Source: Bradyrhizobium erythrophlei (GTDB lineage Bacteria; Pseudomonadota; Alphaproteobacteria; Rhizobiales; Xanthobacteraceae). From it: DNA of 64,000 bases. The position numbers and the translations under genes were made by a program. Below, one piece after another: positions 44,274 through 54,206 of the stretch; within the stretch, counting starts at the first letter, position 1, and each line of letters opens with the position of its first letter. The notes below the pieces were generated by a model. That model was given only the letters and a program-made list of their open reading frames with translations, ran no database searches and was not told the DNA's origin. The stretch is taken from positions 620,001 through 684,000 of the forward strand of contig FSRD01000003.1 of the NCBI GenBank assembly GCA_900129675.1, in the 5' to 3' direction.

Positions 44274-46577
44274 CTAGTTCTTCCGCGGCGCGGGCGCGGT
44301 CTGGTCGCCCTGTCCCACCGCTGCGTAGTTCTCCGGGAACGCCAGCGCGCCCGTCGAGACCGGCGCCGGCTGTTCGCTGGACGACGTCTTGCCCGCGGTC
44401 TTGCCGGCGTCGTCGAGCAGCTTTTCGACGCGCACCAGGATATCCGCGCCGCGCTTGGTCAGGACCGGCGGCGGTCCCGGCTTGGTCTCCAGCACCTTTG
44501 GCGCGTTGTTGGTCGCGATCGTCGCCGGCGTCGTCGGTTGCGGCAGTTTCGCCCCCATGCCGATGCCAGGGATCTCCCGGACCTCCACGCCCTGGTGCGC
44601 CGCGACCATGATGTCGTGCCAGGTCTGCGCCGGCAGCGAGCCGCCGGTCATGCGGTTGGTCGGCGAATAGTCGTCATTGCCGTACCAGACCGCGCAGGTG
44701 AAGTTGCCGGTATAGCCGACGAACCAGGCGTCGCGATACGCGTTGGTGGTGCCGGTCTTGCCGGCGGTGGGAATGCCGTCGAGCGCCGCGCGACGCGCGG
44801 TGCCTTCGCTGACGACGTGGCTCATCATGCCCGCCATATCAGATGCAACCGAGGCCGGGATCGCCTGCATCGGCTTTTTGCCGTCGCGGTCGAAGCGCCA
44901 GACAAGGTCGCCGGCGCCGGTGCGCACTTCCAGCACCGCGTGCGGCGTCACCGACTTGCCCTTGTTGGGGAAGGTCGCGTAGGCCACGGCATGTTCGATC
45001 ACGGTGACTTCGTCGGCGCCGATCGGCAGCGACGGCGTATCCGGCAGCGGCGCCTTGATGCCGAAGCGGCGCGCCACTTCGACGATCTTGGCGCGGCCCC
45101 TCTTGGCGGCCTCCCACTCGTTTTTCGGATTCTGGCCCTTCGGATAATTGCCGATCGCGATCGACAGCTTGACCGGCACCACGTTGATCGAGCGGGTGAT
45201 CGCCTGCGTCAGGGTCACCGTTCCCGAGTAGGAGTGGCCATAATTTTGCGGACACCAGTTGCCGAGGCAGACCGGGCCGTCGACCACGGTCGAGTTCGGC
45301 GTGAAACCGCTCATCAGCGCGGTCGAGTAGACATAGGGCTTGAACGACGAGCCGGGCTGCCGATAGGCATCGGTCGCGCGGTTGAACTGGCTCGCGCCAT
45401 AGTCGCGCCCGCCGACCATCGCGCGGACGCCGCCGTCGAGATCGGCGACCACGGTGGCGGCCTGGGTCGCGTGATAGTCGCGGCCGAACTGGCGCAACTG
45501 GTTCTCGATCGCCTCTTCGGCGGCATGCTGCACGTTCATGTCGATCGCGGTGCGGACCACGAAGACGCGTTCGGTGTAGGATTTCGGGAACGTATCGACC
45601 AGCTTGCGCATCTCGTCGAAGGCGTAGTCGAGATAATAGTTCGGCGAAGCCTCGTCGCGGCGGTCGACGGCGAAGGCCGGATTGCGCCGCGCACCGAACA
45701 CCTGGCCTTCGGTCATGAAGCCGGCGTCGACGAGGTTGTCCAGCACCACGTTGGCGCGGGCGCGGGCGGCGGGCAGGTTGATATGCGGCGCGTATTTGGT
45801 CGGCGCCTTGAACAGGCCGGCCAGCATCGCGGCTTCCGCCAGATTGACGTCACGCGCCGACTTGTTGAAATAGAAATGCGCCGCACCGTCGACGCCGAAG
45901 GTGCCGCCGCCCATGTAGGCGCGGTCGAGATAGAGCTTCAGGATTTCGTTCTTGGTGAGGCGGGTCTCCAGCCACACCGCGAGGAACGCCTCGTTCACCT
46001 TGCGCTCGATCGTGCGCTCGTTGCTCAGGAACAGGTTCTTCGCCAACTGCTGCGTGATCGACGAACCGCCCTGGCGCACGCCGCCGGCCTGCGCGTTGGT
46101 CAAGAGCGCGCGCGCGGTGCCGGCGATGTCGATGCCGAAATGGTCGTAGAAGCGGCGGTCTTCGGTCGCAAGCGTGGCCTTGATCAGATTGTCCGGAAAA
46201 TCTTCCAGCGGGATCGAGTCGTTGTGCTTGATGCCGCGGCTGCCGATCGGATTGCCGTAGCGGTCGAGGAACGTCACCGCGAGGTCGGACTTCTTCAGCC
46301 AGTCGTCGTCGGCGGTTTCGCGAAATGCCGGCACCGCCAGCGCCAGCATCAGGATCATGCCGCCGAGGCCGATGGTGGCGGCCTCCGACAAAGGTTCGAT
46401 GAAGACCCAGCGCTTCCAGCGGCCGACATAGAAGCGGTCCATGAAGGTCGAGTAGCGCTCATAGAGTTCGCGCAAGCCCTTGCCCGACGAGAACAGCGTC
46501 GAGTCGATGCGCGCATCCAGGTCCAGAAAGAAGTTCTGGATCTTCTTTTTCCATCGCGCTGGAATGATCTCGCGCAC
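44274..46577 (-). CDS. mrcA: Penicillin-binding protein 1A
   Basis: 767 residues. One membrane helix (about 68-86) is followed by a GT51 transglycosylase with the catalytic E139 in ATEDRRFYDHFG and GGSSITQQLAKNLF, then the transpeptidase with SxxK in QPGSSFKPY (about residue 410), SxN in SIN, and KTGTTNAYRDAWF. It polymerises and cross-links peptidoglycan in the periplasm. A long cytoplasmic start of ~65 residues resembles other alphaproteobacterial PBP1A proteins. Start GTG 46577. Downstream lie DUF1214 and DUF1254 on the same strand. Confidence 0.93.
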   Translation of the reverse strand: MREIIPARWKKKIQNFFLDLDARIDSTLFSSGKGLRELYERYSTFMDRFYVGRWKRWVFIEPLSEAATIGLGGMILMLALAVPAFRETADDDWLKKSDLAVTFLDRYGNPIGSRGIKHNDSIPLEDFPDNLIKATLATEDRRFYDHFGIDIAGTARALLTNAQAGGVRQGGSSITQQLAKNLFLSNERTIERKVNEAFLAVWLETRLTKNEILKLYLDRAYMGGGTFGVDGAAHFYFNKSARDVNLAEAAMLAGLFKAPTKYAPHINLPAARARANVVLDNLVDAGFMTEGQVFGARRNPAFAVDRRDEASPNYYLDYAFDEMRKLVDTFPKSYTERVFVVRTAIDMNVQHAAEEAIENQLRQFGRDYHATQAATVVADLDGGVRAMVGGRDYGASQFNRATDAYRQPGSSFKPYVYSTALMSGFTPNSTVVDGPVCLGNWCPQNYGHSYSGTVTLTQAITRSINVVPVKLSIAIGNYPKGQNPKNEWEAAKRGRAKIVEVARRFGIKAPLPDTPSLPIGADEVTVIEHAVAYATFPNKGKSVTPHAVLEVRTGAGDLVWRFDRDGKKPMQAIPASVASDMAGMMSHVVSEGTARRAALDGIPTAGKTGTTNAYRDAWFVGYTGNFTCAVWYGNDDYSPTNRMTGGSLPAQTWHDIMVAAHQGVEVREIPGIGMGAKLPQPTTPATIATNNAPKVLETKPGPPPVLTKRGADILVRVEKLLDDAGKTAGKTSSSEQPAPVSTGALAFPENYAAVGQGDQTAPAPRKN

Positions 46578-46874
46578 TGGGGCCCTTGGTCGGTTCGAAG
46601 GCGCTCAAGCGCCCGCCGGGCACTGTCGAGGCGTCTTGCTTTCTTGTTGCGGCAAACCCAAGGCGCTTTTGCGACCCGCTATCACGCCCTTGGAGACTCG
46701 CGGCTGTTCTATCCGAGCAGACGCCATAAACCAATGGTCGGGCTCACGATTTTGAACAGTAGTGCTAATGCTGCCCAGCGCCTTTTCCGGGGTTGCACAC
46801 CCTGCCGCTTGCGCACCGGCCACCCCACCTCCTAGAAGGGCTGACGCCCAGCCGAACCGGAACCGACCGATTTC

Positions 46875-47390
46875 ATGACCGCACCGCCTAAACCGCCCTC
46901 CGCCCAAGAGGGATTCTTCTGGAAAACCAAGACGTTGGAGGAGATGTCCAACGTGGAATGGGAGAGCCTGTGCGACGGCTGCGCACGCTGCTGCCTGGAG
47001 AAGCTCGAGGACGAGGATACCGGCAAGATCTATTTCACCCATGTCTCCTGCAAGCTGCTCGATGCCGGGCTGTGCGCCTGCAAGGACTATCAAAACCGTT
47101 CCGACAAGGTTCCCGATTGCGTCCGGCTGACCCCGGAAAACGTCCGCACCCTGAACTGGCTGCCGCCGAGCTGTGGCTACAGACTGGTCGCCGAAGGCCG
47201 CGATTTGTACTGGTGGCACCCGCTGATTTCGGGCGACCCCAATACCGTGCATGAAGCCGGGGTTTCCGTGCGCGGGCGGGTGCAGGGCACCGAGAACCAG
47301 ATCGCGGATGCCGATCTCGAGGATCACATCGTGCAATGGCCGGCGCAGTTGCCGAAGCGGGCGCGGCTGAAAAAGCGGCCGAAAGCCTGA
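46875..47390 (+). CDS. YcgN family cysteine-cluster protein (UPF0260)
   Basis: 171 residues. Three Cys clusters are visible: LCDGCARCCLEKL, HVSCKLLDAGLCACKDYQNR and VPDCVRL, with CGYRLVAEGRDLYWWHPL after them. This is the UPF0260/YcgN family, related to YkgJ-type zinc or iron-chelate-binding proteins. The role is unknown. ATG 46875 is the only reasonable start. Confidence 0.88.
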   Translation: MTAPPKPPSAQEGFFWKTKTLEEMSNVEWESLCDGCARCCLEKLEDEDTGKIYFTHVSCKLLDAGLCACKDYQNRSDKVPDCVRLTPENVRTLNWLPPSCGYRLVAEGRDLYWWHPLISGDPNTVHEAGVSVRGRVQGTENQIADADLEDHIVQWPAQLPKRARLKKRPKA

Positions 47391-47574
47391 TTTTCTGGGG
47401 CTGATTCATTGGGCCGTTTCCTGGGGCCGATCGATCACATGATTGCGAAGATGCCGTCGCGGGATGCACCCATGCGCGCAAGCGGCTGCCCGGAAACGAT
47501 TTTACCGCGTAAATGGCAGGGAACAGAACGAATCCGCCGTGGTGTTGCGCCGCGCAGCAAATAATAAGTCCGAG

Positions 47575-49158
47575 ATGAACAAATACGAACGGCAGCGCCG
47601 CCAGCCTGCCGACATCAAGACATTGCCGGACGACGTCGCCGCCGAGCTGGCGCGCATGCCGGCCGAGGTCATCGACATCAGCGATGCGCCGCCGATCGCG
47701 CCGCCCGCGCCGCTGACGCCGGGCGAGGTTCGCACCATCCTGATGAGCCTGCTGCTGACGATGTTTTTGGCAGCCCTCGACCAGACCATCGTGGCGACCG
47801 CGCTGCCGACCATCGGCCGCCAGTTCCAGGACGTCTCCAACCTGTCCTGGGTGATCACGGCCTATCTCTTGGCGTCGACCGCGGTCGCGCCGGTCTTCGG
47901 CACGCTCAGCGACATCTACGGTCGCCGCGTCATGATCATCGTGTCGCTCAGCCTGTTTGTCGCGGGCTCGATCCTCTGTGCGGTGGCGCCGAACATCACG
48001 GTGCTGATTCTGGCGCGTGGCCTGCAGGGGCTCGGCGGCGGCGGCATCATGCCGGTGGTGCAGACCGTGATATCCGACGTGGTTAGCCCGCGCGAGCGCG
48101 GCCAGTACCAGGCCTATTTCAGCGGCGTGTGGATGGCGGCGGGGTTGGTCGGGCCGGTCGTCGGCGGCGTGTTCGCCGAGCATCTGCACTGGTCGCTGAT
48201 CTTCTGGATCAACGTGCCGCTGGCAGTCGTTTCGCTGGCGATGCTGTTGCCGAAGATGGGCAAGATTCCGGTGTTCCACCGCAGGCGCAAGGTCGACTGG
48301 CTCGGCGGTGTGCTGCTGATGGCATCCGCCGTCGCGGTCATGCTGGTGCTGACCTGGGGCGGCAACCGCTATCTCTGGCTATCACCGACGATTCTCGCGA
48401 TGATGGGCGCTGCGATCGCGCTGGCGGGTGCCTTTGTCTGGCACGCGAGAAATACCGAAGAACCCTTCCTGCCGCTGTCGCTGCTGACGCGCGGGACGGT
48501 GGTGCCCTATGCGATGGTCGCCGGCGCCTGTGCGCTCGGTGCGCTGATCGGACTAACCGTGCATCTGCCGCTGTATTACGAGGTGGTCTACCATCTCAGC
48601 GCCAGCGAGGCGGGCCTTGCGCTGATCCCGCTCGCCGCGATCTCGACCTGCGGCGCGGCGTTTGCCGGCCGCACCATGGCGCGCGCAAAGCATTATAAGC
48701 GCGTCGCCATCGCCGGAACGTCGCTGGCGACGATTTTCGGAATTGTGCTGGCGACGACCACGCTGCCGCTGTGGGGATTGTTGACGATCCTGTCCCTGTT
48801 CGCGCTCGGGCTCGGCACGACGTTCCCGGTCAGCGTGACGTCACTGCAGAACGCGGTGGCGCGTCCGCAGATCGGCACCGTGACCGGTGCGATGAATTTC
48901 TTCCGCGCGCTGATGGCCTCGTTCACGGTCGCGGCGTTCGCGGCGATCCTGCTGATGGCGCTGGGCGCGGACATTTCGCTCACCGGCGAACATCGCGGCC
49001 CCGTGAACTCGATCCCCGTCGCCGATATGATCATGGCATTCCGTTATGTGTTCGGCGCCGCCGCCGTGATGCTCGCCGGCGCCGCGCTGTGCATGGTCGC
49101 GATGGAAGAACGGCCGCTGGCCGGTCCTGCGACGGTGCCCGCGGAGATGGCGGAGTAG
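47575..49158 (+). CDS. MFS multidrug exporter, DHA2 (EmrB/QacA) type
   Basis: 527 residues with 14 predicted membrane helices. TM1 carries ALDQTIVATALP; motif A is GTLSDIYGRRVMI; motif C is near GLVGPVVGG. The ~55-residue cytoplasmic start is Pro/Ala-rich. ATG 47575 (MNKYERQRRQPADI) was preferred over upstream starts in the same frame, which would add Arg-rich sequence. No adaptor (EmrA) gene is next to it. Substrates are unknown. Confidence 0.88.
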   Translation: MNKYERQRRQPADIKTLPDDVAAELARMPAEVIDISDAPPIAPPAPLTPGEVRTILMSLLLTMFLAALDQTIVATALPTIGRQFQDVSNLSWVITAYLLASTAVAPVFGTLSDIYGRRVMIIVSLSLFVAGSILCAVAPNITVLILARGLQGLGGGGIMPVVQTVISDVVSPRERGQYQAYFSGVWMAAGLVGPVVGGVFAEHLHWSLIFWINVPLAVVSLAMLLPKMGKIPVFHRRRKVDWLGGVLLMASAVAVMLVLTWGGNRYLWLSPTILAMMGAAIALAGAFVWHARNTEEPFLPLSLLTRGTVVPYAMVAGACALGALIGLTVHLPLYYEVVYHLSASEAGLALIPLAAISTCGAAFAGRTMARAKHYKRVAIAGTSLATIFGIVLATTTLPLWGLLTILSLFALGLGTTFPVSVTSLQNAVARPQIGTVTGAMNFFRALMASFTVAAFAAILLMALGADISLTGEHRGPVNSIPVADMIMAFRYVFGAAAVMLAGAALCMVAMEERPLAGPATVPAEMAE

Positions 49159-49285
49159 GGCGCGGGAGCCCCTTTTCGTGCCGTCGGCCGCCCCGCCGCG
49201 CCATCCGCGCGGCTATCCCTGAGCCGCGATTTGATCTACAGCGGCCGCAGCAAATCAAACGTTGAAATCCGACAAGGAGCCGGCC

Positions 49286-49507
49286 ATGAGCAAACCGTCC
49301 ATCGAGCAGACAAAGATGGGCGCGGAGGGGATCGCCTTCTGCATCGCGCGGACCCTGATCGAACGCGATCCCTCGCTGAAAGCGCCGATGCGCGCCAATT
49401 TGCGCAAGATGTGGGAGCTCTTGGAAGAGCGGGAAGACCACGGCGCGGCCGACATGGTCGACACCATGATCAAGGCGCTCAACGATCCCGCGTTCTTCAA
49501 GCCGTGA
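49286..49507 (+). CDS. Small conserved protein, 73 residues
   Basis: A helical, soluble protein (MGAEGIAFCIARTLIERDPS, then LRKMWELLEEREDHGAADMV). AAGGAG lies seven bases upstream of the ATG. I recall close relatives in Bradyrhizobium without an assigned role. It ends one base before the convergent response-regulator gene. Confidence 0.65.
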   Translation: MSKPSIEQTKMGAEGIAFCIARTLIERDPSLKAPMRANLRKMWELLEEREDHGAADMVDTMIKALNDPAFFKP

Positions 49508-49508
49508 G

Positions 49509-49898
49509 CTAACCGGGCTGTTCCAGCCTTGTGTCGATTTCCCCGCGCAGCAGCGCAAAATCGATCGGCTTGGTCAATAGCCCGCTCGCGCCGTTCTCGA
49601 TCGCCTTGCGCCTGGTGTCGGGATCGCCGTAGGCGGTGATCATGATGACGGGAACGTCGGGCCGCATCGCCTTGACCTTGGGCAGCATCTCAAGGCCGGT
49701 CATGCCGGGCATGTTAATGTCGGACAGGATCAGGATCAGCGACTGCTCGATCGTGGAGGCTATGCGCGCCAGCGCATCGGCCGCCGAATTGGCAAAATCC
49801 ATCACAAAGCGCTGGGCGCGCAAATCCCTACGAAATTGCTGGCGAAACAGCGCCTCGACGTCAGGCTCATCATCGACCACGAGAACCAAAACGCTCAC
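49509..49898 (-). CDS. Single-domain response regulator
   Basis: 129 residues, a receiver domain only. The acid pocket is VVDDEP, the phospho-acceptor is D60 in LILSDINMPG, the switch Thr is in IMITAYG and the Lys is in LTKPID. There is no output domain. GTG 49898 overlaps the stop of the six-GAF kinase gene by four bases, so it is surely its partner. It may pass phosphate on or act by protein binding. Confidence 0.9.
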   Translation of the reverse strand: MSVLVLVVDDEPDVEALFRQQFRRDLRAQRFVMDFANSAADALARIASTIEQSLILILSDINMPGMTGLEMLPKVKAMRPDVPVIMITAYGDPDTRRKAIENGASGLLTKPIDFALLRGEIDTRLEQPG

Positions 49899-52800
49899 GT
49901 CTGACCTCTGTTCTTGTTTGGAAGATTGCCGATCCTCGGCAGCACGATGCGGAATTCGGTGAATTGCCCGGGCGCTGTCTCGACGTCGATCGTGCCACCG
50001 TGTTGTTTCACGATGATGTCATGGCTCATCGACAGGCCAAGGCCGGTGCCTTCGCCGGCGGGCTTTGTCGTGAAGAACGGATTGAACATCTTGTCCTTCA
50101 CCTCCGGCGGGATGCCGGTGCCGTTGTCGCGAATGCGGATTTCCACGCTGTCGCCGAGATCGCGGGTCGCCGCGCTGAGTATGGGATCGAACGCCGCGTC
50201 GCCGTTCTCGTTCTTGCGTTTTGTTACCGCATAAAAGCCGTTCGCGACCAGATTGAGGAACACGCGGGTAATTTCTTGCGGAAATACGTCGACGATGCCG
50301 GCGGCCGGGTCGAAGTTGCGCTGCAGCGTGACATTGAAATTGGGCCTTTCGGCGCGGGTGCCGTGATAGGCGAGATTGAGGCTTTCATCGACCAGCGCAT
50401 TGATGTCGGCGGGCCTGTGATCGCCTGATCCCTCGCGCGAATGCAACAGCATGTTCTTGACGATGGAGTCGGCGCGCTTGCCGTGCTGAACCACCTTTTG
50501 CAGATTGTCCTTCAGCAGGCCCGTGAGCTCATCGACCTCTTTTCGAATCCTGTCGCTGATCGCGGCCGGCTTGAGCACGTCGTTCAGCTCGTCGGTCAAT
50601 TCCGCGGAGAGCGCGGCAAAGTTGTTGACGAAGTTGAGCGGGTTCTTGATTTCGTGGGCGATTCCAGCAGTGAGCTGGCCGAGCGAGGCCAGTTTCTCTG
50701 TCTGCACCAGCCGGTCCTGCGCGGTACGCAGATTGTCGAGCGAGGCAGCGAGTTCCCTGGTACGCGCCTGCACCTCGTCGAACAGGCGGACGTTTTCGAT
50801 CGCGATCACCGCCTGATCGGCGAAGGTCGCGATCAGTTCGATCTGTTTGTCGGTAAACGGCCGCACGACGGATCGGGTCAGGGTCAGCGCGCCGATCGGC
50901 GTGCCTTCACGCAGCAGGGGCACGCCGAGAAAAGTACGGGGATTGCCGCTCAGCTGCTGGCCCTCAAAATCGTACTCGGGATCGGCGAGTACGTCGTTGA
51001 CATGGACAATGCGGCCCTCGAGCAAGGTTCTTCCGGTAATCGTGCGTCGCTCGGGCTTTACCGGAAGGCCCCTGACATATTTCGTGAACTCCGGCGGAAA
51101 GCCGTACGAGCCGGCCCGATAATATTCGTCGCCTATTCGCCGGGTGATTGCCGCCATGTCGGCCTCGCAGAGGCTCGCCGCCGATTCGACGAGCGTATCG
51201 AGCACCGTCTGCAGATCGAACGCGGAACGGCTGATCACCTTGAGCACGTCGGCGGTCGCGGTTTGCTGTTGCAGCGCCTCGCTGAGGTCGCGGGTTTTCG
51301 CTTGCACTTCCTCGAACAGGCGGACATTGCCAATGGCGATCACGGCCTGATCGGCGAAGGTCTGCAGCAGGGTGATCTGCTTGTCGCTGAACGGCTGTAC
51401 GTCGGTGCGACGAAGTACGATCGCCCCGACGCTCTCGCCCTCGCGCAGCAAAGGCACGCTCAAAACAGTACGAACATTGGCTCGGCGCGCGAACGCGCGG
51501 GCGTCTGGGAACTCTTCGCCTTCGGTTGAGAGGAGGTCATGCACATGAATCGGCCGGCGCTCGATAACGGCTCTCCCCGAGGCCCATTGGCGGTTGATCG
51601 GCTGGCGCTCCCATACGACAGGAATCGATCCATGCTGGGCCTTGAACACGAGGTCGCTGCCATCTCTCAGGACCACGAGCGCATCGTCCGCCTCGCAAAG
51701 CTCGCAAGCGCTCTCAACGATCGCTTCGAGAACCGGTTTGACATCGGTCGGCGACGAGGCGATCACCCGCAGGATGTTGCCGCTTCCGGTTTGATAGGTC
51801 AGTGCTTCCGTCAGGTCGCGCGTTTTCGCCTGCACCTCGTCGAACAGGCGGACGTTTTCGATCGCGATCACGGCCTGGTCGGCGAAGGTGGTCACCAGGT
51901 CTATTTGCCGGTCGGCAAATAGACCGGGCGCGGTCCGTGAAAGCGCCATGGCTCCAATCGGCTGGCCTTGCCGCATCAGGGGTACGGCCAACATCGCGCG
52001 AAACCCCGTGAGTTGCTGCCAGGGATTATTGGTGAATTCCGGGTCGACCAACACGTCGGCTGCGTGTGCGATGCGGCCATCGAGCACAGCCCGACCGCTG
52101 AGCGTGCCCCGGTGCGGCGCGCTGGCCAGTGACTTCCTGAACTCGAACTTCTCGGCATGTGGCCCGAAATAGGAGAGCGGTCTTAGAACACCTTCCTCGT
52201 ACAGTAGCAGCATGCCCTGGTCCGCATTGCACAGCGTCGAAGCCGACGTGACAAGCGTATCGAGCACCGACTGGAGGTCGAACGCAGATCGGCTGATCAC
52301 CTTGAGCACGTCGGCGGTCGCGGTTTGCTGCTGCAGCGATTCTAAAAGATCACGGGTCCGCGCCTGTACCTCATCGAACAGCCGCGCGTTCTCGATCGCG
52401 ATCACCGCCTGATCGCCGAAGGTCTTAAGCAACTGGACGTGGTGCTCCGCAAACGTCCCCGGCTCCCTGCGCGTGACGCTGATCATGCCGATAGGTGTCC
52501 CGTTGTTCATCAGAGGCGTGAACACCATGCTGCGATAGCCGCGCTGGCGTGCCAGTTCTCTGTTCAGGGGCGGCACATCCTCTGATTCGGTATCGGTGAA
52601 TTGCACGGCCTCGCCGTCGCGGACCAGCAGGAAGGGTGGAAATTCGGCCAGCGGCACCGGGAATGTCGCTTTCAAGGCCTCGTCCGCCGCCGCATTGGTC
52701 GGTGTGAGCGCGACCAGTTGAAGCATGTCGCCCACGAAGCGCACCACGGTGGCCGAAAAGCCGCCGATCAGCTTTTTGGAGCTCTCGGCAATGGCGTCGA

Positions 52801-54046
52801 ACACCGGCTGCACGTCCGACGGCGAACTCGCGATGACCTTCAGAATATCGGCGGTCGCGGTCTGCCGCTCCAGGGCCTCCCTCGTCTCGTTGAAAAGCCG
52901 GACATTCTCAATCGCGATGACCGCTTGGTCCGCAAAGGTCTGAAGCAGTGTGAGTTGCCTGTCCGAAAATTTGAAGCCAGCCTGCGGGTGCGTGAGGATG
53001 ATGCTGCCGGCGCCCTTGTTTTCGCTGATCAGCGGCACGAAGATGATGTTCCGGAAACCGCCCGCGGCTGCGGCCCTTTGGGTAAACTCCGGTGTGCCGG
53101 GTGCCTTGATGTCGGGAATCTGGATAATGCGGCGCTCGAGAATGGCGCGTGCCGAGGGTGAGCGGTCCGGGTCGAATAGTATCGGATACGTGGCCTCGGC
53201 CGCTTTGTGATCAAAGCTCGGAACGAGTTGGGCGACCGCATTCCAGTGCAGTTTCCCGTCTTTCAACGTTGTGATCGTGGCAGAGCACGGTTCGAAGAGC
53301 TTCGCTGCGCTGTTGACGATCGCGTCGAACACCGGCTGCACGTCCGACGGCGAACTGGCGATGACCTTCAGAATATCGGCGGTCGCAGTCTGCCGCTCAA
53401 ACGCCTCCCTGGTCTCATTGAACAGCCGCGCGTTCTCGATGGCGATGACCGCCTGATCGGCGAAGCTTTGCAGGAGCGCGAGCTCCTCGGCGGTGAAAGG
53501 TTCGAGGCGGTCACGATGCACGATGAGCGCGCCGATCGCTCTTCCCTCGCGGCGAAGCGGCGTACCGGACATGGTGCGGGTGCCGGCCGTTCGCGCCGGA
53601 GCTAGCCCGGGCCACCTGGCCATCGCCGCCGGATCATCGATGTCAGCAACGTGGACCTGCCGGTTTTCGAGATAGACTGCACCGGGCATGAACTGCGGCG
53701 TGATCGCGGCATGCGCCAGCGGGATCGCGGCGGCGATCCGCTCCGAGCCGGCGCCGACGCGGAGAGTCCGGCCCCAGCGCTCGCCGTCGGCGATCAGCAG
53801 CGAGACGCTGGAAGCACCGAACAGGCTCGCCGTCGTCTCGGCGACCTGCTGCAACGAGCGCTCGGCATCGCCGCCTGCGTTGGCGATGGCGCGCAGGATG
53901 TCGGCGCTGGCACTTTGGCGATCCCGCGCAATCCCCAGTTCGCTCTGAAGCCGGCTGTTCTCGGAGAGGGTCGTTTGAAGCTGCCGCTCCAGATCAGCGA
54001 CTACCCGTCTGAGTTCGGCTACCGCATCCTGGGGAAGCGCCGTCAT
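49895..54046 (-). CDS. Giant histidine kinase with six tandem GAF domains
   Basis: 1383 residues, no membrane helix. After a short coiled coil (about 8-45) come six GAF domains at about 60-205, 238-383, 412-555, 588-733, 768-908 and 942-1085. Each is joined to the next by a near-identical linker containing DQAVIAIENVRLF and a form of ATADILKVIASSPSDVQPVF, repeating every 175-178 residues. HisKA holds H1131 in LTAGIAHEIKNPLNFVNNFA; the ATPase domain (about 1250-1370) has NLVANGFYAV, DNGTGIP and GTGLGLSMSHDI. The HisKA group resembles soluble kinases that pair with single-domain regulators, and one follows directly. Ligands of the GAF domains are unknown. Confidence 0.92.
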   Translation of the reverse strand: MTALPQDAVAELRRVVADLERQLQTTLSENSRLQSELGIARDRQSASADILRAIANAGGDAERSLQQVAETTASLFGASSVSLLIADGERWGRTLRVGAGSERIAAAIPLAHAAITPQFMPGAVYLENRQVHVADIDDPAAMARWPGLAPARTAGTRTMSGTPLRREGRAIGALIVHRDRLEPFTAEELALLQSFADQAVIAIENARLFNETREAFERQTATADILKVIASSPSDVQPVFDAIVNSAAKLFEPCSATITTLKDGKLHWNAVAQLVPSFDHKAAEATYPILFDPDRSPSARAILERRIIQIPDIKAPGTPEFTQRAAAAGGFRNIIFVPLISENKGAGSIILTHPQAGFKFSDRQLTLLQTFADQAVIAIENVRLFNETREALERQTATADILKVIASSPSDVQPVFDAIAESSKKLIGGFSATVVRFVGDMLQLVALTPTNAAADEALKATFPVPLAEFPPFLLVRDGEAVQFTDTESEDVPPLNRELARQRGYRSMVFTPLMNNGTPIGMISVTRREPGTFAEHHVQLLKTFGDQAVIAIENARLFDEVQARTRDLLESLQQQTATADVLKVISRSAFDLQSVLDTLVTSASTLCNADQGMLLLYEEGVLRPLSYFGPHAEKFEFRKSLASAPHRGTLSGRAVLDGRIAHAADVLVDPEFTNNPWQQLTGFRAMLAVPLMRQGQPIGAMALSRTAPGLFADRQIDLVTTFADQAVIAIENVRLFDEVQAKTRDLTEALTYQTGSGNILRVIASSPTDVKPVLEAIVESACELCEADDALVVLRDGSDLVFKAQHGSIPVVWERQPINRQWASGRAVIERRPIHVHDLLSTEGEEFPDARAFARRANVRTVLSVPLLREGESVGAIVLRRTDVQPFSDKQITLLQTFADQAVIAIGNVRLFEEVQAKTRDLSEALQQQTATADVLKVISRSAFDLQTVLDTLVESAASLCEADMAAITRRIGDEYYRAGSYGFPPEFTKYVRGLPVKPERRTITGRTLLEGRIVHVNDVLADPEYDFEGQQLSGNPRTFLGVPLLREGTPIGALTLTRSVVRPFTDKQIELIATFADQAVIAIENVRLFDEVQARTRELAASLDNLRTAQDRLVQTEKLASLGQLTAGIAHEIKNPLNFVNNFAALSAELTDELNDVLKPAAISDRIRKEVDELTGLLKDNLQKVVQHGKRADSIVKNMLLHSREGSGDHRPADINALVDESLNLAYHGTRAERPNFNVTLQRNFDPAAGIVDVFPQEITRVFLNLVANGFYAVTKRKNENGDAAFDPILSAATRDLGDSVEIRIRDNGTGIPPEVKDKMFNPFFTTKPAGEGTGLGLSMSHDIIVKQHGGTIDVETAPGQFTEFRIVLPRIGNLPNKNRGQT

Positions 54047-54206
54047 TCAATCAATCCATTTCGCCCCACGCCGAACCGGCGGGGCCCAAACCGAGGCAGG
54101 GCCGTGCCGGCCGTCCGCCCATGGAAATGGAGTATTCCATCCCAGGGGCGCCCGAGCTAGTGCCCGGTTCCCCACAAAAGCGGAAATGGCCGCGCTGGTT
54201 AAGGCC

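Noticed and set aside
44253..46835. 860-codon open frame on the plus strand opposite the PBP1A gene
   Set aside because: It is the antisense of a clear PBP1A gene with all catalytic motifs; its product is Arg/His/Asp-rich without any family pattern, a usual result of high G+C.
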